Assembly (NCBI GenBank): GCA_008501785.1
Contig: QQUD01000671.1
Span: 1 to 5,238, forward strand
Length of the DNA stretch: 5,238 nucleotides
Direction of reading: 5' to 3'
Source of the DNA: Chloroflexota bacterium
GTDB taxonomy: Bacteria > Chloroflexota > Anaerolineae > Promineifilales > Promineifilaceae
Positions 1-5,238 of this stretch are shown here, piece after piece. The notes beneath the pieces were generated by a model that was not told the DNA's origin, ran no database searches, and saw only the letters and a program-made list of their open reading frames with translations. Numbering within the stretch: the stretch's first letter is position 1; every line of letters starts with the position of its first letter. The position numbers and the translations under genes were made by a program.

Positions 1-3000
1 CCCTGAATCTTCTGACTAATCATGTTAATCACACGCTCTTTTTCACCTTGCCTTTGGATTTCATTAAAGAGCTGGGCATTTTGCATACCAGTTGTTACAT
101 AACTGGCGACACCGGTAATCAGGTCAAGGTCACTTTGCGTGTACGCATTTAATTCATAACTCTGCAAAGAAATCACACCGATCACCTCATTACCTTGAGT
201 CATCGGCGCAAACATGAGCGATGCCGTTATAGAACCGTCTTCACTGATCAGATTCGCCGGACGGTTTTGATACTGCGCTTCCATCTCTTCTTCGGTGAAA
301 AGAACTAGTTCCGACTTCCTATTTTGAATGATGCGAGAACTCACATGCTCCGGCTTCACTACAGTTGGGGGTAAATCATGTCGATACCCATTAATGGCAT
401 CGTAAACCAACTTAAAGTTCAATTCATTCTTTGCCCTGTCATATAAAGCAACTGTAAAGCTATCAGTAGGCAATACACGCTTGAGCTGGTCTAATACAGA
501 TTCTAAAAGTGATTTAATTTCTAATTGTGCCGCTACACTGCTGGCTATTTGGTTAATCACAGCCAACTCTTCACGTTGGCGCTGTGAATCAGCCAGCGCA
601 ATTTCAGTTTGTTGGTTGAGCCGTAACTTTTCAATGTGGTCACTTAATTGGTCGGCAACCACCCCCATCAGATAATGAGCATTTTCATCTTCAGCATTGA
701 CACCTTCCAGAAAGAGTTGCCCAATCTTTTCACCACGAACATCCAATGGTGTGCTGATAGCTGCATTCGTTTCTTCATCACCCCCATCAGCGACTAACTG
801 AACTTGTTTTTGATCATATTGGTAGTTACCAAATCCGATTTGCGTCTGGTATTCTCGCCAGGAATCGCGAACAAAGCGATTGGCTATTTCTTCCGCCTCT
901 AAGCGAAAACGCTCTGATTCAGACAACAAGCGCAAACTATCTATCCGCTGCGCCACTTGATTGGCAACAACGGCTAAAAACTCCTCTTCAGATTTAGAAA
1001 GGTCATCATTTCCATCTTTCTCTACTGATAATGAGCCTACCAATTCACCCACAATTGAAATTGGAATCATATTGGCCAGATCATCAACTGCTGCCATCGC
1101 TGCCTCTAATTCCTGCACGACATTGTCCTGATAGCGATATCCAATGCTGCTTTGATTATGAATACCGTCTAGAAAATCTTCCCATGCCTGTTTGATAACA
1201 GTGCGAGCCTGATTATCTATAACGTCATGAGCTATTTCCGCTTCTTGATAAAGACGTGCATTATTAATGGCTACAGCCAACTGCCCAGCTAACACTTCAA
1301 AAACAGGGCGATTTTCCTCTGAAAAAGTTAACGGTGTGTGACTTTGCAAATCAAGCACACCCACCACTTGATCTGATACAAGGAGGGGAACGGCCGCTTC
1401 TGAGCGTGTTTCTGGTAATAATGAGTTCGGGCGGTAAATTTGGCTAGATTCCGTATCCGTCACAATAATCGATCTTTTTTCAGCCGCAGCCATCCCATTG
1501 ATTGAATCAGACTTAATTGGTAACTGAAAACTACGCTGCTGCAACTGGTGACCAGCTTCCCCTGTACCGGCCTGCATTGTCAGGATTTCTCTATCTGTAT
1601 CGATTAAATAAACTTGAACATAATACAAGTCATACCGCTCACGAATCATCTGCACGGCTTCTTGTAACAACTCGTCTAAATCACGTAAATGGCCAATTTG
1701 CGCACTAATATCAGCCGCCAACATTAAATCGCGCGCGCGTTCATTCGCCTGAATCTCAAGCCCGCCCACTTGCTTACGCAATCGCTGCGCCATCATCTTA
1801 AATGTAGACGCCAATATTGAAATCTCATCATTTCCTACCACTTTTATTTCGACATCCAAATTACCTGACGCAATTTCTTCTGCAGACTTGGTTAAATCTG
1901 TGATAGGGACAGCAATAGCGTGGCTCACTAACAAGCCAATCATTGGCGCAAAGAGAACAGTAATATAAGCAATCGTCTGAATGACAGAAAACGTCTGCTG
2001 AATCTGGCTTGAAATAAAGTCATTGTTAATCATCTCAACAATGAACCACCGTGGTGACTGTTCATCACTTACCACAACGGGATCATAAGCATAGAGACCA
2101 GAATCATCTTGAATAGTGCCAGATTCATTTGCAAAAATAGAACGTGATAGTGCCGGATTTTCCTCATCGAGGTTATAGCCAGATTGTAAATCACGGCTCC
2201 ATTGTTTGGTTTCGTCAAAATGGTACAAATAATAGCCGTCAGTATCGATCAAAAATCGTGGGGTATCATGCGAGGCCAGCCGCTCCAGCACTTTTTCAGC
2301 GCTGACATTGAGAATCACAACGCCTTTATTTTCCCCTTTATGCACAACGGGTATGCCGTATCGAATAACAGGTTGATATGGCACTTCAATTTCCCCATTT
2401 TCAACATTTAAGTCTAAAGGTGAGATGAAAACTTCGCCTTCATTTAAAATTACTGTGTCTTTAAAATAATATCGACCTGATTTGTCGCCCAAAGCACTTA
2501 CAGGAACAATCTCCGAATGTCCCTGATCCGTATTTATGCGAATAATTTCCTGCCCAGAAGCATCGATATATCGTATTTGATCATACAATTGCTGGGCCTG
2601 GGCAAAATTTAGAAACTCGTTGTTCACATCGAGTCGCGCCAGGTCTACAAGTTGCACAGGTGCATCAACCTCAAGAATATCGAGGTATGATGACAAGGTA
2701 GCCGACTTCCCTAAGAACTCGATATCGCCTTCAACAAGGGCCAGTTGGCCTGATAGTTCTGCAGATAAATTGGAAACTTGTTCTTGTGCGTCGATAGCAA
2801 GCTGCTGTTCAATACGGGACTGAAACGACAATCCAAGTAAAACAGCAATCGACCCGATAATCAGGATAGGGAGAACGGAAAAAAGAAGAACAAGCTTGGT
2901 ACGTAAATTGAAGAATTTTGCCTGAGAAAAGACATAGACGATCAATATGGTGACAGCAGCACCTGCAACAATTCGCTCAATATCTGTATCTTCGGCAGCA

Positions 3001-3452
3001 CCAAGCGACCGATCCCAAGGTACCCACAAATCAATTAATATTGCAGAAATACCAGTCACAACTGCTGCAACAATGACAAATCTAGAGGCTCGTTCCGGCA
3101 AGATATAGGCAGAAAATACGACAAGTCCTAAAATAATGACCATCGTAAAGACCTCGCTATTTTCAGCAACCCAGGAGGCTGTAAAGACAGAGAGTAATCC
3201 ACCGATTACAACGGCATAAAAGGCAGGAACTGGTTTTTTCTTGCGGCTTATAAATGCTCCAACAAGGGTGCCAATCAATAATGGAATCGGTGCAAAAATG
3301 ATGCCGTATATTCGCCATTGAGTAAAACCAATTGCAAAATTATTGTTGACTGCATCAATGATGACAGATGTCTCAACAAATAAGGCAGTGAGCATCAATC
3401 CCATTGATATCCAAAAAACGTTTTGGGCTAGTTTGTCGTTTTGTTGACTCAT
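1..3452 (-). CDS. Large membrane receptor: 6TM + dCache + HAMP + multiple GAF modules (3' end outside window)
   Basis: The frame is open for 1150 codons from ATG at 3452 to the window edge, with no stop; the next upstream in-frame codons reach a stop without another start. Predicted order by residue: membrane segments near 12-31, 46-67, 75-94, 101-118, 125-144 and 158-177; a seventh near 187-206; an extracytoplasmic double-Cache-like sensor at about 212-485 (blocks 'QIRYIDASGQEIIRIN', 'RYYFKD' and 'FISPLDLNVE'); an eighth membrane segment near 492-511; HAMP about 510-563 (P516, D542-E543); a short helical linker; GAF about 590-735 (N676-T682 'NSLLPET'); two GAF-like half modules, about 750-842 and 859-945; another GAF about 965-1130; then a 'VINMISQKIQ' linker at the edge. 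Charges between segments obey the positive-inside rule. By family knowledge this is a transmembrane ligand sensor. No kinase, cyclase or chemoreceptor output domain is visible, though one could lie beyond the edge. The ligand is unknown. The translation contains no cysteine. It is probably co-transcribed with the receptor gene 87 bases upstream. Confidence 0.93.
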   Translation of the reverse strand, partial: MSQQNDKLAQNVFWISMGLMLTALFVETSVIIDAVNNNFAIGFTQWRIYGIIFAPIPLLIGTLVGAFISRKKKPVPAFYAVVIGGLLSVFTASWVAENSEVFTMVIILGLVVFSAYILPERASRFVIVAAVVTGISAILIDLWVPWDRSLGAAEDTDIERIVAGAAVTILIVYVFSQAKFFNLRTKLVLLFSVLPILIIGSIAVLLGLSFQSRIEQQLAIDAQEQVSNLSAELSGQLALVEGDIEFLGKSATLSSYLDILEVDAPVQLVDLARLDVNNEFLNFAQAQQLYDQIRYIDASGQEIIRINTDQGHSEIVPVSALGDKSGRYYFKDTVILNEGEVFISPLDLNVENGEIEVPYQPVIRYGIPVVHKGENKGVVILNVSAEKVLERLASHDTPRFLIDTDGYYLYHFDETKQWSRDLQSGYNLDEENPALSRSIFANESGTIQDDSGLYAYDPVVVSDEQSPRWFIVEMINNDFISSQIQQTFSVIQTIAYITVLFAPMIGLLVSHAIAVPITDLTKSAEEIASGNLDVEIKVVGNDEISILASTFKMMAQRLRKQVGGLEIQANERARDLMLAADISAQIGHLRDLDELLQEAVQMIRERYDLYYVQVYLIDTDREILTMQAGTGEAGHQLQQRSFQLPIKSDSINGMAAAEKRSIIVTDTESSQIYRPNSLLPETRSEAAVPLLVSDQVVGVLDLQSHTPLTFSEENRPVFEVLAGQLAVAINNARLYQEAEIAHDVIDNQARTVIKQAWEDFLDGIHNQSSIGYRYQDNVVQELEAAMAAVDDLANMIPISIVGELVGSLSVEKDGNDDLSKSEEEFLAVVANQVAQRIDSLRLLSESERFRLEAEEIANRFVRDSWREYQTQIGFGNYQYDQKQVQLVADGGDEETNAAISTPLDVRGEKIGQLFLEGVNAEDENAHYLMGVVADQLSDHIEKLRLNQQTEIALADSQRQREELAVINQIASSVAAQLEIKSLLESVLDQLKRVLPTDSFTVALYDRAKNELNFKLVYDAINGYRHDLPPTVVKPEHVSSRIIQNRKSELVLFTEEEMEAQYQNRPANLISEDGSITASLMFAPMTQGNEVIGVISLQSYELNAYTQSDLDLITGVASYVTTGMQNAQLFNEIQRQGEKERVINMISQKIQ
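615..1211 (-). repeat. Coding tandem repeat: two GAF-like half modules in the large receptor
   Basis: Residues about 748-842 and 858-946 of the large receptor are diverged copies of one another. Aligned landmarks are W757 with W865, IGYRY (770-774) with NYQY (876-879), P797-x4-GE-x2-G-x-L with P902-x4-GE-x2-G-x-L, VVANQ (828-832) with VVADQ (931-935), and LRL (840-842) with LRL (943-945). Spacing between landmarks agrees to within about 3 residues. Each copy is about 90 residues, well short of a usual GAF domain (about 150), but retains the final strand pair and closing helix typical of GAF. The two copies have diverged too far to show as a DNA repeat. Confidence 0.65.
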
Positions 3453-3568
3453 TCTCGATTCTCCACTTTGGAATCGTCCATAATAAAATTTGTGAAAAGC
3501 AACTGTTTCCTTTCAGGCAAACCTATGTTTCGGCAGTAATTATGAATGATGGTTACGGCCGTTTCCAT
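3449..3568 (-). CDS. Candidate 39-residue small protein bridging the two receptor genes
   Basis: An ATG at 3568 opens 39 codons ending at TGA 3451-3449. The frame differs from that of the two receptors, which share a frame. The ORF overlaps the last 29 bases of the 495-residue receptor gene, fills the whole 87-base spacer, and its stop overlaps the start of the large receptor as ATGA, a layout typical of translational coupling. A GGGAAG stretch (3576-3581) sits 7 bases before its ATG and could be a ribosome site. The peptide begins METAVTIIHNYC and ends IMDDSKVENRE; it is mostly polar or charged in its second half, has one cysteine (unlike its neighbours), and shows no obvious signal or membrane segment. 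I do not recognise a family. A second in-frame ATG at 3481 would give only a 10-residue peptide. An ORF of this length can arise by chance, so this is a low-confidence call resting mainly on the geometry. Confidence 0.25.
   Translation of the reverse strand: METAVTIIHNYCRNIGLPERKQLLFTNFIMDDSKVENRE
3461..3464 (-). promoter_or_regulatory. Ribosome binding site of the large receptor
   Basis: On the minus strand GGAG lies 8 bases before the ATG at 3452. With no other in-frame start upstream of that ATG before a stop codon, it fixes the start of the large receptor gene. The site also lies inside the small candidate ORF 3568-3449, so ribosomes translating that ORF would pass over it. Confidence 0.6.
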
Positions 3569-5027
3569 TCACCGTCTTCCCAATTTGTACATCAACCTGT
3601 TTTGCACCCAGCGCCTTACCCACTTCACGAGCTGCAACTTGCAAAACGGTATTAATATCCGTCGCCATTTGAATGCGTCGGTTAATATCATTAATAACGG
3701 CCTCTCTCTTTGCCTGGGTTTGTGCGATTGAATAGATTCGTGCATTTTGCAAAGCAAATGCAACTTGAACGGCAATGGATTGCAGCAAACTAATATCATC
3801 TTCATTTAAGCTGTCGAGATGATTATGCTGCACATCTAACACACCCAGCACCTCGTCACCAATAGCAATAGGAACAGCCACTTCTGTTTTTGTTTCTGGC
3901 AATAATGGATTCGGCAACCAATCCGCTGCTCTAATCACATTTTCAATAAAGATAGGCGTATTTGTGGCGGCCGCACGACCAACCAAACCCTTTTCTTTTG
4001 GAATCTGATGCCCCCTGGCTAACATTTCCTTTCCAGCTCTACCTGTACCGCCAGCGAGAACTAAATTTTGTTTATCATTATCAAACAAGTAAATATGTGC
4101 ATGATAATAATTAAATGCATCTCGAATCTGCTTAACCACTTCAGAAGTGAGTTCATCAATATCAAGAATTTTAGATAGACTGCGCCCTACTTCATTACTG
4201 GTTTCCAATGCACGCGTACGGTCAGCAACACGCTGTTCCAATCCAACAACTAAATCCCTAATTTGCGCTGTCATCTGGTTAAAGGATGTCCCCAACGAAC
4301 TTAATTCATCTGTACCGCTCACAGCAATTGCTGTGTCGAATTTACCCTTCTCAAATGCTTCTGCACCACTTTGCAGTTCATGCACCGGCTGCACAATACT
4401 TTGCGATACTATCCAAGAAAACACCAAACTGAAGGCCAGAATAAACACAGAAATACCAATAAAAGTTAGAAATCTGTTCCTGGCTTGTGCAAAAACAGCT
4501 TCATTAACCTCTGTCAGGCGAGCCTCACTATCAGCAACAGTTTGCTCAATTCGTTGACCGATGTCATTTCCTAACCGATAAGTTTGGAAAACAGCTTGAG
4601 ATGCTGAGCTACTTCCTGATTCTTGGGTGATTGCTTCTACAGAATCAATAAGTACCTGATAATTTCCCAATGCCGCTAATACAAGCTGAATGTCCGCACG
4701 CTGTTCATTAGAAACAACAAACCCCTGAGCTTCCTGCAAAAATCCAATAGCTTCTTCCACATCATTTCGAGACTCATAGGGACTCGGGGTCAAACCTTGT
4801 GTGTATCGGGACAAATTGACGCGTGATGACTCGACACGTGCGGAAGCCAACAAGAGGAATCGATCTGCCCGAGCTTCAACATTGGTGGCTTGCTCCAATC
4901 GGTCAACCAAGAAGAATTGGTTGGATACAAGTAATAGAGCTGATAAAGCAGCGAACAACAAAAGGGTTAAAAAACCACCAACAATTCGGTACTGTACTGA
5001 TATTCTTCGCAACCATTTATTAATCAT
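3540..5027 (-). CDS. HAMP-GAF transmembrane receptor, 495 residues, without visible output domain
   Basis: A complete gene from ATG 5027 to TAA 3542-3540; no alternative start lies upstream before a stop. Residues 1-13 are basic, then membrane segment 1 (about 14-36), an extracytoplasmic, probably helical region (about 37-187) resembling the four-helix or CHASE3-type sensor domains of bacterial receptors, membrane segment 2 (about 188-210), HAMP (about 210-264; P214, D240-E241), a coiled-coil linker, and a GAF domain (about 285-432) with 'NPLLPET' at 373-379 and 'VLGVLDVQ' at 393-400. Residues 441-483 look like the linker and first helix and strand of another GAF that then stops, followed by a low-complexity polar tail (NGNGRNHHS). 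By analogy it senses an external signal through the helical domain and an internal small molecule through GAF. It has no histidine-kinase phosphoacceptor helix, ATPase, GGDEF or chemoreceptor hairpin, so how it signals is unknown; it may act through a partner, possibly by heteromerising with the large paralogue downstream. No GAF NKFDE cyclic-nucleotide motif and no cysteine are present. Confidence 0.95.
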   Translation of the reverse strand: MINKWLRRISVQYRIVGGFLTLLLFAALSALLLVSNQFFLVDRLEQATNVEARADRFLLLASARVESSRVNLSRYTQGLTPSPYESRNDVEEAIGFLQEAQGFVVSNEQRADIQLVLAALGNYQVLIDSVEAITQESGSSSASQAVFQTYRLGNDIGQRIEQTVADSEARLTEVNEAVFAQARNRFLTFIGISVFILAFSLVFSWIVSQSIVQPVHELQSGAEAFEKGKFDTAIAVSGTDELSSLGTSFNQMTAQIRDLVVGLEQRVADRTRALETSNEVGRSLSKILDIDELTSEVVKQIRDAFNYYHAHIYLFDNDKQNLVLAGGTGRAGKEMLARGHQIPKEKGLVGRAAATNTPIFIENVIRAADWLPNPLLPETKTEVAVPIAIGDEVLGVLDVQHNHLDSLNEDDISLLQSIAVQVAFALQNARIYSIAQTQAKREAVINDINRRIQMATDINTVLQVAAREVGKALGAKQVDVQIGKTVNGNGRNHHS

Positions 5028-5033
5028 AGAATT

Positions 5034-5038
5034 CTCAC
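5034..5038 (-). promoter_or_regulatory. Weak ribosome binding site of the 495-residue receptor
   Basis: On the minus strand GTGAG lies 6 bases before the ATG at 5027. It departs from the GGAG consensus by one base, suggesting modest initiation. It is the only purine-rich stretch at a suitable distance. Confidence 0.35.
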
Positions 5039-5074
5039 TATCGTAGACAACTTTCTAAACAGCCTCGCTTCAAA

Positions 5075-5104
5075 GGAAACAAATTTTTACATAAAAATGT
5101 TTCC
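5075..5104. repeat. Bulged 12-bp palindrome in the spacer before the 495-residue receptor
   Basis: On the plus strand GGAAAC (5075-5080) pairs with GTTTCC (5099-5104), and ATTTTT (5083-5088) pairs with AAAAAT (5093-5098). The loop is ACAT, and two unpaired A bases (5081-5082) form a bulge on one side. All 12 pairs are perfect. It lies 47 bases before the receptor start and 27 bases after the upstream stop. It could be a repressor or activator operator, a mRNA hairpin in the 5' leader, or a weak terminator of the upstream gene. On the minus strand the stem is followed only by TTTG, a poor match to an intrinsic terminator, so an operator or leader hairpin seems more likely. Its function is inference. 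Confidence 0.55.
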
Positions 5105-5111
5105 AATTCCG

Positions 5112-5160
5112 GGGCAACAGGAACAACCTTGTCAGTTATTGTTGCTCCGAGCCTGTTCCC
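5112..5160. repeat. Interrupted inverted repeat straddling the upstream stop codon
   Basis: On the plus strand GGGCAACAGG (5112-5121) pairs with CCTGTTCCC (5152-5160) apart from one bulged C. An inner stem AACAA (5122-5126) with TTGTT (5139-5143) follows directly on the left arm and leaves an 8-base bulge on the right. The upstream gene's stop codon (5132-5134) lies in the loop, so on the minus-strand mRNA the structure would form around the end of translation. No T-tract follows on the minus strand, so it is not a standard terminator. An alternative pairing of 5111-5119 with 5140-5148 (one G-T mismatch) is mutually exclusive with it. Confidence 0.35.
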
Positions 5161-5238
5161 AAAAATCATTGGTGTAGATCGTCTCAATCCTCATTTCCTC
5201 GCTCAATATGCCATAGCTAACAAGCGTATCAATCATCC
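5132..5238 (-). CDS. C-terminal tail of an upstream protein, possibly ABC transporter substrate-binding (5' end outside window)
   Basis: An open frame of 34 codons plus two bases runs in from the window edge and stops at TGA 5134-5132. It reads MIDTLVSYGILSEEM, then an acidic stretch and IYTNDFWEQA, ending in RSNNN. The ATG visible at 5236 is more likely an internal methionine than the start. The pattern 'hydrophobic helix, glycine-I/L, S/T-E-E, ..., Y-T-N-x-F' resembles the C-terminus of NMT1/THI5/SsuA-like periplasmic substrate-binding proteins, which end in a short helix and such a motif; this is from memory of the family, and 34 residues are too few to be sure. It lies on the same strand, 104 bases before the receptor gene, so it could be its operon partner and supply a ligand-binding protein. 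That the segment is coding is fairly likely; the family assignment is weak. Confidence 0.55.
   Translation of the reverse strand, partial: MIDTLVSYGILSEEMRIETIYTNDFWEQARSNNN

Noticed and set aside
1..3452. A histidine kinase or chemoreceptor assignment for the large receptor
   Set aside because: No H-box, N/G-box or chemoreceptor signalling hairpin is present in the visible 1150 residues. The assignment would depend entirely on sequence outside the window.
3480..3485. TATTAT on the minus strand as a -10 box for the large receptor
   Set aside because: The hexamer is a good match, but no convincing -35 box is found 16-18 bases upstream (AAACAG or GAAACA). In an AT-rich spacer this is weak evidence for a promoter.
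3404..3655. An 83-codon plus-strand ORF across the receptor junction
   Set aside because: It is antisense to the start of the large receptor and the end of the 495-residue receptor. The translation shows no domain, and no convincing ribosome site was seen.
3569..3805. A 78-codon minus-strand ORF in another frame of the 495-residue receptor
   Set aside because: It lies fully inside the GAF and tail coding region and its translation is not domain-like. It is a shadow frame.
4147..4557. A 136-codon plus-strand ORF
   Set aside because: It is antisense to the well-supported HAMP, membrane segment and helical region of the 495-residue receptor. Its serine/arginine-rich translation has no recognisable domain, as expected of a shadow frame.
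5075..5104. Intrinsic terminator of the upstream gene
   Set aside because: The stem is AT-rich near the loop and is followed on the minus strand by only three T bases, so it lacks the usual U-tract. It is kept as a palindrome of unknown role.
5132..5236. A complete 34-residue small protein starting at the ATG at 5236
   Set aside because: The frame remains open to the window edge, no ribosome site can be seen, and the sequence looks like the end of a longer protein.

Overview
The window reads almost entirely on the minus strand. It holds two large membrane signal-sensor genes in tandem, the last 34 codons of a gene upstream of them, and possibly one very small gene at the junction between the two sensors. 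The base composition is moderately AT-rich by eye. The architecture (HAMP and GAF modules in tandem, an N-x-L-L-P-E-T motif in the GAF domains, degenerate GAF-like half modules, and a conserved 'VINxI' linker) is what I associate with Chloroflexota, especially Anaerolineae-like genomes. That placement is inference from family resemblance and was not tested.

Layout in the direction of transcription, from high to low coordinates: (1) 5238-5132, the C-terminal tail of a protein whose start lies outside the window, possibly an NMT1/SsuA-like ABC transporter substrate-binding protein. (2) 5131-5028, a 104-base spacer with a strong bulged palindrome at 5075-5104; a second inverted repeat (5112-5160) straddles the upstream stop codon. 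(3) 5027-3540, a complete 495-residue receptor: membrane segment, extracytoplasmic helical domain, membrane segment, HAMP, GAF, and a short tail resembling the beginning of another GAF. (4) 3539-3453, an 87-base spacer that is fully spanned by a candidate 39-codon ORF (3568-3449), which overlaps both neighbours. (5) 3452-1, a very large receptor of at least 1150 residues, open at the window edge: six predicted membrane segments, a seventh leading into an extracytoplasmic double-Cache domain, an eighth into HAMP, then GAF, two GAF-like half modules and another GAF. I translated this frame codon by codon and found no stop or frameshift.

All genes point the same way with short gaps, so co-transcription is plausible. 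Working model (inference): a solute-binding protein and two paralogous membrane receptors sense an external ligand through the helical domain and the Cache domain, and an internal one through the GAF domains. Neither receptor shows a histidine kinase, GGDEF, EAL, phosphatase or chemoreceptor output domain inside the window, so the effector must be in the unseen C-terminus of the large protein, in a neighbouring gene, or absent. No RNA genes, insertion sequences or CRISPR arrays were seen, and no gene-free stretch exceeds about 105 bases.
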